Assembly: GCF_963678635.1 (NCBI RefSeq)
Contig: NC_087065.1
Span: 38,033,888-38,097,887 of the forward strand
Source of the DNA: Symsagittifera roscoffensis
Taxonomy: Eukaryota; Xenacoelomorpha; Acoela; Convolutidae
Length of the DNA stretch: 64,000 nucleotides
Reading direction: 5' to 3'
In this document: positions 40,701-52,400 of the stretch, piece after piece
Numbering within the stretch: position 1 is the stretch's first letter
How the letters are laid out: every line of letters begins with the position of its first letter
Notes under the pieces: generated by a model
What the model saw: only the letters and a program-made list of their open reading frames with translations
Databases searched by the model: none
What the model was told of the DNA's origin: nothing
Made by a program: the position numbers and the translations under genes

Positions 40701-41749
40701 GTTCAGTTCATTTCCTCTGTTGAAAGGATGGCAAACTCCACTTTCGAGCAGCGAAAGTGTAAAGGTCACAATCAACGTGATCGACTCCTAGTTTTGAAAG
40801 TGAATTTTAATTTTGCAGCGAATAAAACTTTACCTATTGATCCAGTTTTCTCAAATTGAGTTAATTTTACCTAATAGCTCTTCTCTTGTTGGCTCTTTTT
40901 GTAAAAGTTTGACGAATCATCGCGTTTTTCCGGCACAGTTCTCAAAAGTAGTATATTGGCGCTTTTGAACAAGCTGAGGGCTGCTCGACCAAAATTGGAA
41001 TAATAATTGTAATAGTATCTGGGAGAGTTATCCTTAAATCTGCACCTGCAACAAACTGTTATGACGAAAAACAAGATCAACTGAATTGCTTCTAGCAATA
41101 AAATTAGTTCAAAAATTCTAATTTGGAATGGATTATTCAATTATAATATAAATTGGTTAAAAATTACTTTTTCCAGGATGTAGAGTTGATTCCCGGAGGC
41201 AAAGAAATTGTGGTGGACCATTCAAACAAGCTCTTCTACATCCATACGGCTGCTGACTTCTGGCTGAACAGACAAATAAAGACCCAATACACCAACTTCG
41301 TATCAGGACTGACGGACCTTATTTCGCTCAACTGGCTACGAATGTTCAATGCCACTGAGTTTCAGACTCTAATCTCCGGTGCCTCTATTTCAATCGACAT
41401 CTCAGACATGCGACAGAATACAGTATACGCTGGTAGTGCCAATGAAGAGCCCTTAAGTGACTCGCACCCGTATGTTGAGAGTTTCTGGGAAGTTGTGTCG
41501 TCGTGGGACGATAAACACAAGTCGGATCTTCTGAAGTTTGTCACAAGTTGCAGCCGACCCCCATTGCTAGGTTTCAAAGAAATATTCCCGCCTATCGCGA
41601 TTCATAGCGCAGGACCTTCCGAGGACCGACTTCCGACTGCAAGTGTGTGTATGAACGTGCTCAAGTTACCAGTGTTTCCTAATAAGGACATTCTTGAAGA
41701 GAAGCTTAAAATGGCCGTAGATTCAAAAAGTGGATTTGAACTAAGTTAA
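25783..41749 (+). CDS. UBE3C: HECT-type E3 ubiquitin ligase UBE3C, 16 exons
   Basis: Reconstructed exons, all phase-consistent: 25783-25974, 26297-26416, 30316-30431, 30999-31120, 31359-31906, 32527-32798, 33279-33365, 33772-33901, 35426-35596, 35761-35877, 36068-36307, 36510-36654, 36985-37235, 37713-37828, 40065-40155, 41177-41749. They total 1096 residues; human UBE3C has 1083. The N-terminus (MYSFDGTFKSAPQVSLG) matches UBE3C and is followed by an IQ-like segment. The HECT domain has GLDEAGIDGGG, LISGA, SCSRPPLLGFKE and the catalytic-loop LPTASVCMN, with Cys encoded at 41648-41650, 32 residues from the end. It charges itself with ubiquitin from an E2 and extends chains on proteasome-bound substrates. 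The start of exon 6 could instead be 32593 (same phase). The exon 10 donor is GC (GCAAGT at 35878), and the exon 8 donor (GTTCCC) is weak. Exons 2-4 are less conserved and less certain. Confidence 0.93.
26950..27800 (+). repeat. Very diverged tandem repeat in UBE3C intron 2
   Basis: About five degenerate units of 150-180 bp can be aligned by eye. Each runs from a segment like 'disable-length' AAACT..GCCAAA through AATCGAAA..AGGTTG to a GC-rich GGCTAC or GCTGCC, seen near 27050-27080, 27270-27305, 27420-27465, 27570-27610 and 27745-27785. No coding sense is seen. Confidence 0.4.
27873..27962 (+). repeat. 51-bp tandem duplication
   Basis: CCATCTCCGATAAAA through ATTTGGAGCCAGAAAA occurs twice in a row, with few differences, in UBE3C intron 2. 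Confidence 0.75.
28168..28605 (+). repeat. Dispersed repeat family 1, copy in intron 2
   Basis: A roughly 430-base unit aligning with 30468-30900 over its full length. It shares TCGCGGTTTG-like, CAGTGCATTTC, AAGGAAG..AAACTCCA, AAGGTCACGAAAAA, TTTTCTCAAATTGGGTT, GTGTCCATCATAAATTGTTC and AAAACAAGTCA segments. Shorter or more diverged copies are at about 37970-38135, 38985-39080, 40660-40885, 42640-42830, 43190-43330 and 63120-63330, all in the same orientation. It has no coding capacity and is probably a nonautonomous transposable element. Confidence 0.75.
29650..29998 (+). repeat. Two-copy tandem duplication, 182-bp period
   Basis: TACTCATTAGCTTAGC through ATATAGGTACAGCAA (about 165 bases) occurs at 29650 and 29832, nearly identical, separated by a GGTACTCATA-type spacer. 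It is a recent duplication in UBE3C intron 2. Confidence 0.85.
30468..30900 (+). repeat. Dispersed repeat family 1, copy in intron 3
   Basis: The best-preserved partner of 28168-28605. It begins at a GTGAGTACTCCTATATAGGTCTTG-like start and ends about 100 bases before UBE3C exon 4. Confidence 0.75.
31935..32235 (+). repeat. Partial family 1 copies in UBE3C intron 5
   Basis: Two fragments carry the TATATAGGTCTTGATGATTTTT start and the GCTCAAATTTGATTTTTCCCGG segment of family 1. Confidence 0.5.
37970..38135 (+). repeat. Partial family 1 copy in UBE3C intron 14
   Basis: TATATAGGTCTTGGTGATTTTT occurs twice in spirit here, followed by TTTTAGCTGTTTGACTTTTGAC and TTTCCTTTGTTGAAAG, as in the other family 1 copies. 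Confidence 0.5.
38378..38470 (+). repeat. tRNA-like fragment (possible SINE head)
   Basis: TGGCTGAATGGTTAGTGC fits a serine/leucine-type tRNA A box, and CTTCGAATTCGAG lies about 55 bases on, where a degenerate B box would be. Acceptor and anticodon arms do not fold well. It is at most a decayed tRNA pseudogene or SINE. Confidence 0.3.
38580..39515 (+). repeat. Pair of repeat copies (family 2) in UBE3C intron 14
   Basis: AAGCACGAATGGTCTATC through GATGGTTTGATCTACCGATG occurs at about 38585-38660 and again at about 39437-39510 in the same orientation. The sequence between includes a family 1 fragment and low-complexity DNA. Confidence 0.7.
38700..38915 (+). repeat. Dispersed repeat family 3, uninterrupted copy
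   Basis: It aligns with 40280-40640 (shared TTTCAGGTTCA, CTAATAATTTGGT, GTAATCA, GACCGTTC, AAGGAGAAAGAC and AGGCAAAGTTT segments). It lacks the 134-bp insertion seen there and so serves as an empty site. Confidence 0.75.
40280..40640 (+). repeat. Dispersed repeat family 3, copy interrupted by a MITE
   Basis: The sister of 38700-38915, with an insertion at 40373-40506 between the TAATCATGG and CTGAAAG parts of the unit. Confidence 0.75.
40373..40506. mobile_element. 134-bp hAT-like MITE
   Basis: It starts CAGTAGCGGATTTAGG and ends CCTAGATCCGTGCCTG, giving imperfect terminal inverted repeats with CAG...CTG ends, then internal G and C runs. It is flanked by an 8-base near-duplication (GGTGAAAG at 40365-40372, GCTGAAAG at 40507-40514), the hAT target-duplication length. 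The empty site at 38795 or so supports the boundaries. Confidence 0.75.
40660..40885 (+). repeat. Family 1 copy in UBE3C intron 15
   Basis: It carries TTTTTCGCGGTTTGAATTTT, GTTGAAAGGATGGCAAACTCC, AAAGGTCAC and CCAGTTTTCTCAAATTG in the family order. Confidence 0.7.
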
Positions 41750-42620
41750 CTTACTTAACGTTACCTGGACAGATTTAAAGCTATAATAATATGAAATGTA
41801 TACAATTTAGTAATTAACTTGATGCAAAATATTAGAATTAACATATCAGTTTTTCGTCCCTGTGACGACGAACAAGATGAAGTTTTGCTCATACTTTAAA
41901 TCAAGATGAAAGCCCGATTTTCTTTCGTACTTTAAATCCCAGAATAACACGGAAAGCTTCCCAATGGGACTAATAACCAGTTCCTGATCAACCATTTTAG
42001 GTATTTTCCTTAAAATCTGCCGTGAGCAGTGACACTTTTTCAAACATACTTTGAAACCATTTCTTCTCGACAGTAGAACAACAATCAAATTTTAAATTGG
42101 ATTGTGAGTAACGACTGAAGAGCTCTAGCATGATCAATCACGCGCGACTCAATTTGATATTTTTATAACATCTTAATGCATCGAAAAAACAGTTTTATCC
42201 TCCAAAAGAGTTATCCCAAAACAGATAATTTGATGTAAATGTAGGTTAAATAGGTAGGTAGCAAGGATAAGTGTTCGCGTAAAAAAAAAACAAGTGAACA
42301 GTATTTCTAAAAATGTTTTGTTTTCTCTTCATTTACTAACGAATGCTGCTTGGTCATCATACGTGCCGGTAGGTTTTTTAAGTATTAATGAACGAAGAGA
42401 TCCGACCACTAGTTTTGTTCGTGAAATTTAAGTATAAATGAAGGGACAAGCATTTGGTAATTGAGTCTCTTCAGCAAAGTACAAAAATAATTAACTTGAT
42501 TAACTGTTAGCAGTTGTAAACTTTTGACTGGTGCAAAACAAAAGCCTTAGAACTTGATATTGGTGATGCGTGCGTCTGAATGTCATGCCATAGATTTTCG
42601 CGAGTTTTCGATTATTAAGA
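41750..42620. other. UBE3C downstream region, no gene seen
   Basis: AT-rich sequence after the UBE3C stop. No perfect AATAAA lies close to the stop, and no conserved ORF is seen on either strand. Confidence 0.5.
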
Positions 42621-42639
42621 GTCAATGAACAAGAAGTTT

Positions 42640-42830
42640 TTTCACGGAAGTCTTAATAAATTTTGTGCAAGCTCAATTTTATTTTTCGCGGTTTGAATTT
42701 TTTTAAGAGTCAATGAACTTGGTGAAGACTCTTATTTAGCTCTGGACAATTTTTTAGCGTCTGACTCAAATTTGAGTTTTCGCGGTTCGAATTTTGATTT
42801 TTCTAAAGAGAAGAGTCAATGAACTGAATT
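42640..42830 (+). repeat. Two partial family 1 copies next to the satellite
   Basis: TTTTTCGCGGTTTGAATTTT and GAGTTTTCGCGGTTCGAATTTT each follow a GAGTCAATGAAC..ACTCTTATTTAG segment. That segment also resembles the TCAATGAAG..GACTTACTTAG stretch of the satellite unit, hinting at a common origin. Confidence 0.55.
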
Positions 42831-43477
42831 TTGAGAAGTCCACCCAGAAATTACACGAATCAAGGTTTAATTTTGCAGTGAAAATAATTCGCTTTTGTAA
42901 AGGCAGTAAAAATAACCAAGGAACGCAATTAAACGGAAACAAAATACTGAATTGATTTTCGAACTCCATAAGAGGACGGCCTTGAAGCTCAAAACACTTT
43001 ACGATTAACACTTTTTGGGATAAAACTAATTTAAGAAATATGATATGGTTCGATAAATAAATTTTATATTTCGCTTGAAAATCTGAAATAAAAATTTCAT
43101 TTCAACTTCAGCTACGTGTTTTTTTCGTAAACGTTACACTAGCTGTTCACTAGTGGTGTTTGCTTTTCTTTTAACAAAGAAAATGGACTGAAACAAAAAA
43201 ATGAATGTCAAACAGCTAAAAAAATAAATTGAGCCTGAACAAATTTGAGTTTTTCTAGATCCATATTTCTCAAATTGTGTTAAATTTATCCAAAAAGTGT
43301 CAATCATTGAGCGTTCTTGAATTTTACAGAGCTTCAAGGCCGTCTTTTTATGAACTTTGTAAATATTTTTTTTCTGTTTAATTGCGTTCGTTGAATTTTT
43401 TAGTCTTTAAAAAAGCAAATTAATTTTCTGCTGTAAAATTGAACCTTGTTAGCGTAATTTTGGGTTGACTTCTCAAT
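42828..43477. repeat. Inverted repeat flanking the start of the satellite
   Basis: About 165 bases at 42828-42995 are an inverted copy of 43323-43477, which is satellite-type sequence (AGCTTCAAGGCCGTC, TTAATTGCGTTC, TTGAACCTTG and TTGACTTCTCAAT segments). The spacer of about 330 bases holds a family 1 fragment. The array is therefore preceded by one unit fragment in opposite orientation. Confidence 0.75.
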
Positions 43478-46400
43478 ATCATTAACTGGTCCAGGAGCAG
43501 CGAGATAATCAGGCGCTGAAATCATTTATTTAAATGCGGCAAGCAAAACAATCATTTTTTTGTCAGGAATTGAAGGTTTTTTTTGTGTCAATGAACGTAT
43601 CAATGAAGTAAAGAAGAAAAGAGACTTATTTAGTCGTGCATTGTTAAATTTTTCAGGAAAAAAAAATTTGACACTCAATTTCTTTTCCGCTTTTGCTTGT
43701 GGTTGGAGCATTTTCCAGCTCATGTAGATTCTTGAAAATCAACACCGTCTTATGAACTTTGTAATTAATTAAGTTTTTTTTTCTGTTCCATTGCGTTCGT
43801 TGAATTTTTTTTAGTCTTTACAAAAGCAAATTAATTTTCTGCTGTAAAATTGAACCTTGTTAGCGTAATTTTGAGTTGACTTCTCAATATTGTTTACTGG
43901 TCCAGGAGCAGCGAGCTAGTCAGGCGCTGAAATCATTTTTTTCAAATGCGACAAGCAAAACAATCTTTTGCTTTGTCAGGAACTGAAGTGTTTTTTGTAT
44001 CAATGAAGTAAAGAAGTAAAGAGACTTACTTAGTTGTGTATTGTTAAGTTTTTCAGGAAAAGAGAATTTTGACACTCTATTTCTTTTCCGCTTTTGCTTG
44101 TGGTTGAGCATTTTCCAGCTCATGTAGATTCTTAAAAATCAACACCGTCTTATGAACTTTGTAAAAAATTCAGTTTTTTTTTCCATTCAATTGCGTTCGT
44201 TGATTTTTTTTAGTCTTTACAAAAGCAAGTTAATTTTCTGCTTTAAAATTGAACCTTGTTAGCGTATTTTTGGGTTGACTTCTCAACATCGTTTTCTGGT
44301 CCAGGAGCAGCGAGCTAATCAGGCACTGAAATCATTTTTTTTTAAATGCGACAAGCAAAACAATCTTTTTTTTTGTCAGGAATTGAAGTTTTTTTTGTAT
44401 CAATGAAGTAAAGAAGTAAAGAGACTTACTTAGTCGTGTATTGTTAAGTTTTTCAGGAAAAAAGAGTTTGACACTCTATTTTTTTCCCGCTTTTGCTTGT
44501 GGTTGGAGCATTTTCCAGCTCATGTAGATTCTTGAAAATCAACACCGTCTTATGAACTTTGTAAATAATTCAGTATTTTTTTTCTGTTCAATTGCGTTCG
44601 TTGATTTTTTTAGTCTTTACAAAAGCAAATTAATTTTCTGCTAAAAAATTGAACCTTGTTAGCGTAATTTTGGGTTGACTTCTCAATATCGTTCACTGGT
44701 CCAGGAGCAGCGAGCTAATCAGGCGCTGAAATCATTTATTTAAATGCGACAAGCAAAACAATCATTTTTTTGTCAGGAATTGAAGGTTTTTTTTGTGTCA
44801 ATGAACCTATCAATGAAGTAAAGAACAAAAGAGACTTATTTAGTCGTGTATTTTTAAATCTTGCAGGAAACAATTTTTTTGACACTCAATTTCTTTTCCG
44901 CTTTTGCTTGTGGTTGGAGCATTTTCCAATTCATGTAGATTCTTGAAAATCAACACCGTCTTATGAACTTTGTAAATAATTCAGTATTTTTTTTCTGTTC
45001 AATTGCGTTCGTTGATTTTTTTAGTCTTTACAAAAGCAAGTTAACTTTCTGCTTTAAAATTGAACCTTGTTAGCGTAATTTTGGGTTGACTTCTCAACAT
45101 CGTTTACTGGTCCAGGAGCAGCGAGCTAATCAGGCTCTGAAATCATTTTTTTTAAAAGCGACAAGCAAAACAATCTTTTTTTTGTCAGGAATTGAAATTT
45201 TTTTTGTGTCAATGAAGTAAAGAAGTAAAGAGACTTACTTAGTCGTGTATTGTTAAGTTTTTCAGGAAAAAAGAATTTGACACTCTATTTTTTTCCACTT
45301 TTGCTTGTGGTTGGAGCATTTTCCAGCTCATCTAGATTCTTGAAAATCAACACCGTCTTTTGAACTTTGTAAATAATTCAGTATTTTTTTTCTGTTCAAT
45401 TGCGTTCGTTGATTTTTTTAGTCTTTACAAAAGCAAATTAATTTTCTGCTAAAAAATTGAACCTTGTTAGCGTAATTTTGGGTTGACTTCTCAATATCGT
45501 TTACTGGTCCAGGAGAAGCGAGCTAATCAGGCACTGAAATCATTTTTTTTAAATGCGACAAGCAAAACAATCTTTTTTTGGTCAGGAATTGAAGTTTTTT
45601 TTGTATCAATGAAGTAAAGAAGTAAAGAGACTTACTTAGTCTCGTATTGTTAAGTTTTTCAGGAAAAAAAAATTTGACACTCTATTTTTTTTCCGCTTTT
45701 GCTTGTGGTTGGAGCATTTTCCAGCTCATGTAGATTCTTGAAAATCAACACCGTCTTATGAACTTTGTAAATAATTCAGTATTTTTTTTCTGTTCAATTG
45801 CGTTCGTTGATTTTTTTAGTCTTTACAAAAGCAAGTTAATTTTCTGCTTTAAAATTGAACCTTGTTAGCGTAATTTTGAGTTGACTTCTCAACATCGTTT
45901 ACTGGTCCAGGAGCAGCGAGCTAATCAGGCTCTGAAATCATTTTTTTAAAATGCGACAAGCAAAACAATCTTTTTTTTGTCAGGAATTGAAATTTTTTTT
46001 GTGTCAATGAAGTAAAGAAGTAAAGAGACTTACTTAGTCGTGTATTGTTAAGTTTTTCAGGAAAAAAGAATTTGACACTCTATTTTTTTTCCACTTTTGC
46101 TTGTGGTTGGAGCATTTTCCAGCTCATCTAGATTCTTGAAAATCAACACCGTCTTATGAACTTTGTAAATAATTCAGTATTTTTTTTCTGTTCAATTGCG
46201 TTCGTTGATTTTTTTAGTCTTTAGTCTTTACAAAATCAAATTAATTGTCTGCTAAAAAATTGAACCTTGTTAGCGTAATTTTGGGTTGACTTCTCAATAT
46301 CGTTTACTGGTCCAGGAGCAGCGAGCTAATCAGGCACTGAAATCATTTTTTGTAAATGCGACAAGCAAAACAATCTTTTTTTTTGTCAGGAATTGAAGTT

Positions 46401-49400
46401 TTTTTTGTATCAATGAAGTAAAGAAGTAAAGAGACTTACTTAGTCTCGTATTGTTAAGTTTTTCAGGAAAAAAGAATTTGACACTCTATTTTTTTCCGCT
46501 TTTGCTTGTAGTTGGAGCATTTTCCAGCTCATGTAGATTCTTGAAAATCAACACCGTCTTATGAACTTTGTAAATAATTCAGTATTTTTTTTCTGTTCAA
46601 TTGCGTTTGTTAATTTTTTTAGTCTTTACAAAAGCAAATTAATTTTCTGCTAAAAAATTGAACCTTGTTAGCGTAATTTTGGGTTGACTTCTCAATATCG
46701 TTTACTGGTCCAGGAGCAGCGAGCTAATCAGGCGCTGAAATCATTTATTTAAATGCGACAAGCAAAACAATCATTTTTTTGTCAGGAATTGAAGGGTTTT
46801 TTTGTCAATGAACGTATCAATGAAGTAAAGAACAAAAGAGACTTATTTAGTCGTGTATTTTAAAATCTTGCAGGAAACAATTTTTTTGACACTCAATTTC
46901 TTTTCCGCTTTTGCTTGTGGTTGGAGCATTTTCCAGCTCATGTAGATTCTTGAAAATCAACACCGTCTTATGAACTTTGTAAATAATTCAGTATTTTTTT
47001 TCTGTTCAATTGCGCTCGTTGATTTTTTTTAGTCTTTACAAAAGCAAATTAATTTTCTGCTTTAAAATTGAACCTTGTTAGCGTAATTTTGGGTTGACTT
47101 CTCAACATCGCTTACTGGTCCAGGAGCAGCGAGCTAATCAGGCACTGAAATCATTTTTTTTTAAATGCGACAAGCAAAACAATCTTTTTTTTGTCAGGAA
47201 TTGAAGTTTTTTTTGTATCAATGAAGTAAAGAAGTAAAGAGACTTACTTAGTCGTGTATTGTTAAGTTTTTCAGGAAAAAAGAGTTTGACACTCTATTTT
47301 TTTCCCGCTTTTGTTTGTGGTTGGAGCATTTTCCAGCTCATGTAGATTCTTGAAAATCAACACCGTCTTATGAACTTTGTAAATAAATCAGTATTTTTTT
47401 TCTGTTCAATTGCGTTCGTTGATTTTTTTAGTCTTTACAAAAGCAAATTAATTTTCTGCTAAAAAATTGAACCTTGTTAGCGTAATTTTGGGTTGACTTC
47501 TCAATATCGTTCACTGGTCCAGGAGCAGCGAGCTAATCAGGCGCTGAAATCATTTATTTAAATGCGACAAGCAAAACAATCATTTTTTTGTCAGGAATTG
47601 AAGGTTTTTTTTGTGTCAATGAACCTATCAATGAAGTAAAGAACAAAAGAGACTTATTTAGTCGTGTATTTTTAAATCTTGCAGGAAACGATTTTTTTGA
47701 CACTCAATTTCTTTTCCGCTTTTGCTTGTGGTTGGAGCATTTTCCAGCTCATGTAGATTCTTGAAAATCATTACCGTCTTATGAACTTTGTAAATAATTC
47801 AGTATTTTTTTTCTGTTCAATTGCGTTCGTTGATTTTTTTAGTCTTTACAAAAGCAAGTTAATTTTCTGCTTTAAAATTGAACCTTGTTAGCGTAATTTT
47901 GGGTTGACTTCTCAACATCGTTTACTGGTCCAGAAGCAGCGAGCTAATCAGGCTCTGAAATCATTTTTTTTAAATGCGACAAGCAAAACAATCTTTTTTT
48001 TGTCAGGAATTGAAATTTTTTTTGTATCAATGAAGTAAAGAAGTAAAGAGACTTACTTAGTCGTGTATTGTTAAGTTTTTCAGGAAAAAAGAATTTGACA
48101 CTCTATTTTTTTTCCACTTTTGCTTGTGGTTGGAGCATTTTCCAGCTCATGTAGATTCTTGAAAATCAACACCGTATTATGAACTTTGTAAATAATTCAG
48201 TATTTTTTTTCTGTTCAATTGCGTTCGTTGATTTTTTTAGTCTTTACAAAAGCAAATTAATTTTCTGCTAAAAAATTGAACCTTGTTAGCGTAATTTGGG
48301 TTGACTTCTCAATATCGTTTACTGGTCCAGGAGCAGCGAGCTAATCAGGCACTGAAATCATTTTTTTTAAATGCGACAAGCAAAACAATCTTTTTTTTGT
48401 CAGGAATTGAAGTTTTTTTTGTATCAATGAAGTGTAGAAGTAAAGAGACTTACTTAGTCTCGTATTGTTAAGTTTTTCAGGAAAAAAGAATTTGACACTC
48501 TATTTTTTTCCGCTTTTGCTTGTGGTTGGAGCATTTTCCAGCTCATGTAGATTCTTGAAAATCAACATCGTCTTATGAACTTTGTAAATAATTCAGTATT
48601 TTTTTTCTGTTCAATTGCGTTTGTTAATTTTTTTAGTCTTTACAAAAGCAAATTAATTTTTTGCTAAAAAATTGAACCTTGTTAGCGTAATTTTGGGTTG
48701 ACTTCTCAATATCGTTTACTGGTCCAGGAGCAGCGAGCTAATCAGGCGCTGAAATCATTTATTTAAATGCGACAAGCAAAACAATCATTTTTTTGTCAGG
48801 AATTGAAGGGTTTTTTTTGTCAATGAACGTATCAATGAAGTAAAGAACAAAAGAGACTTATTTAGTCGTGTATTTTAAAATCTTGCAGGAAACAATTTTT
48901 TTGACACTCAATTTCTTTTCCGCTTTTGCTTGTGGTTGGAGCTTTTTCCAGCTCATGTAGATTCTTGAAAATCAACACCGTCTTATGAACTTTGTAAATA
49001 ATTCAGTAATTTTTTTCTGTTCAATTGCGCTCGTTGATTTTTTTAGTCTTTACAAAAGCAAATTAATTTTCTGCTTTAAAATTGAACCTTGTTAGCGTAA
49101 TTTTGGGTTGACTACTCAACATCGTTTACTGGTCCAGGAGCAGCGAGCTAATCAGGCACTGAAATCATTTTTTTTTAAATGCGACAAGCAAAACAATCTT
49201 TTTTTTTGTCAGGAATTGAGTTTTTTTTGTATCAATGAAGTAAAGAAGTAAAGAGACTTACTTAGTCGTGTTTTGTTAAGTTTTTCAGGAAAAAAGAATT
49301 TGACACTCTATTTTTTTTTCCGCTTTTGCTTGTGGTTGGAGCATTTTCCAGCTCATGTAGATTCTTGAAAATCAACACCGTCTTATGAACGTTGTAAATA

Positions 49401-52400
49401 GTTCAGTATTTTTTTTCTGTTCAATTGCGTTCGTTGATTTTTTTAGTCTTTACAAAAGCAAATTAATTTTCTGCTAAAAAATTGAACCTTGTTAGCGTAA
49501 TTTTGGGTTGACTTCTCAATATCGTTTACTGGTCCAGGAGCAGCGAGCTAATCAGGCGCTGAAATCATTTATTTAAATGCGACAAGCAAAACAATCATTT
49601 TTTTGTCAGGAATTGAAGGTTTTTTTGTGTCAATGAACCTATCAATGAAGTAAAGAACAAAAGAGACTTATTTAGTCGTGTATTTTTAAATCTTGCAGGA
49701 AACAATTTTTTTGACACTCAATTTCTTTTCCGCTTTTGCTTGTGGTTGGAGCATTTTCCAGCTCATGTAGATTCTTGAAAATCAACACTGTCTTATGAAC
49801 GTTGTAAATAATTCAGTATTTTTTTTCTGTTCAATTGTGTTCGTTGATTTTTTTTGTCTTTACAAAAGCAAATTAATTTTCTGCTAAAAAATTGAACCTT
49901 GTTAGCGTTATTTTGGGTTGACTTCTCAATATCGTTTACTGGTCCAGGAGCAGCGAGCTAATCAGGCGCTGAAATCATTTATTTAAATGCGACAAGCAAA
50001 ACAATCATTTTTTTGTCAGGAATTGAAGGTTTTTTTGTGTCAATGAACCTATCAATGAAGTAAAGAACAAAAGAGACTTATTTAGTCGTGTATTTTTAAA
50101 TCTTGCAGGAAACAATTTTTTTGACACTCAATTTCTTTTCCGCTTTTGCTTGTGGTTGGAGCATTTTCCAGCTCATGTAGATTCTTGAAAATCAACACCG
50201 TCTTATGAACTTTGTAAATAATTCAGTATTTTTTTTCTGTTCAATTGCGTTCGTTGATTTTTTTAGTCTTTACAAAAGCAAATTAATTTTCTGCTTTAAA
50301 ATTGAACCTTGTTAGCGTAATTTTGGGTTGACTTCTCAATATCGTTTACTGGTCCAGGAGCAGCGAGCTAATCAGGCGCTGAAATTATTTATTTAAATGC
50401 GACAAGCAAAACAATCATTTTTTTTGTCAGGAATTGAAGGTTTTTTTGTGTCAATGAACCTATCAATGAAGTAAAGAACAAAAGAGACTTATTTAGTCGT
50501 GTATTTTTAAATCTTGCAGGAAACAAATTTTTTGACACTCATTTTCTTTTCCGCTTTTGCTTGTGGTTGGAGCATTTTCCAGCTCATGTAGATTCTTGAA
50601 AATCAACACCGTCTTATGAACTTTGTAAATAATTCAGTATTTTTTTTCTGTTCAATTGCGTTCGTTGATTTTTTTAGTCTTTACAAAAGCAAATTAATTT
50701 TCTGCTTTAAAATTGAACCTTGTTAGCGTAATTTTGGGTTGACTTCTCAACATCGTTTACTGGTCCAGGAGCAGCGAGCTAATCAGGCACTGAAATCAAT
50801 TTTTTTAAATGCGACAAGCAAAACAATCTTTTTTTTTGTCAGGAATTGAAGTTTTTTTTGTATCAATGAAGTAAAGAAGTAAAGAGACTTACTTAGTCGT
50901 GTATGGTTAAGTTTTTCAGGAAAAAAGAATTTGACACTCTATTTCTTTTCCGCTTTTGCTTGTGGTTGGAGCATTTTCCAGCTCATGTAGATTCTTGAAA
51001 ATCAACACCGTCTTATGAACTTTGTAAATAATTCAGTAATTTTTTTTTGTTCAATTGCGTTCGTTGATTTTTTTAGTTTTACAAAAGCAAATTAATTATC
51101 TGCTAAAAAATTGAACCTTGTTAGCGTAATTTTGGGTTGACTTCTCAATATCGTTTACTGGTCCAGGAGCAGCGAGCTAATCAGGCGCTGAAATCATTTA
51201 TCTAAATGCGACAAGCAAAACAATCATTTTTTTGTCAGGAATTGAAGGTTTTTTGTGTGTCAATGAACGTATCAATGAAGTAAAGAACAAAAGAGACTTA
51301 TTTAGTCGTGTATTTTTAAATCTTGCAGGAAACAATTTTTTTGACACTCAATTTCTTTTCCGCTTTTGCTTGTGGTTGGAGCATTTTCCAGCTCATTTAG
51401 ATTCTTGAAAATCAACACCGTCTTATGAACTTTGTAAATAATTCAGTATTTTTTTTCTGTTCAATTGCGTTCGTTGATTTTTTTAGTCTTTACAAAAGCA
51501 AATTAATTTTCTGCTTTAAAATTGAACCTTGTTAGCGTAATTTTGGGTTGACTTCTCAACATCGTTTACTGGTCCAGGAGCAGCGAGCTAATCAGGCGCT
51601 GAAATCATTTTTTTAAAATGCGACAAGCAAAACAATCTTTTTTTTGTCAGGAATTGAAGTTTTTTTTTGTATCAATGAAATAAAGAAGTAAAGAGACTTA
51701 CTTAGTCGTGTATTGTTAAGTTTTTCAGTAAAAAAGAATTTTGACTCTCTATTTCTTTTCCGCTTTTGCTTGTGGTTGGAGCATTTTCCAGCTCATGTAG
51801 ATTCTTGAAAATCAACACCGTCTTATGAACTTTGTAAATAATTCAGTAATTTTTTTTTGTTCAATTGCGTTCGTTGATTTTTTTAGTTTTTACAAAAGCA
51901 AATTAATTATCTGCTAAAAAATTGAACCTTGTTAGCGTAATTTTGGGTTGACTTCTCAATATCGTTTACTGGTCCAGGAGCAGCGAGCTAATCAGGCGCT
52001 GAAATCATTTATCTAAATGCGACAAGCAAAACAATCATTTTTTTGTCAGGAATTGAAGGTTTTTTGTGTGTCAATGAACGTATCAATGAAGTAAAGAACA
52101 AAAGAGACTTATTTAGTCGTGTATTTTTAAATCTTGCAGGAAACAATTTTTTTGACACTCAATTTCTTTTCCGCTTTTGCTTGTGGTTGGAGCATTTTCC
52201 AGCTCATTTAGATTCTTGAAAATCAACACCGTCTTATGAACTTTGTAAATAATTCAGTATTTTTTTTCTGTTCAATTGCGTTCGTTGATTTTTTTAGTCT
52301 TTACAAAAGCAAATTAATTTTCTGCTTTAAAATTGAACCTTGTTAGCGTAATTTTGGGTTGACTTCTCAACATCGTTTACTGGTCCAGGAGAAGCGAGCT

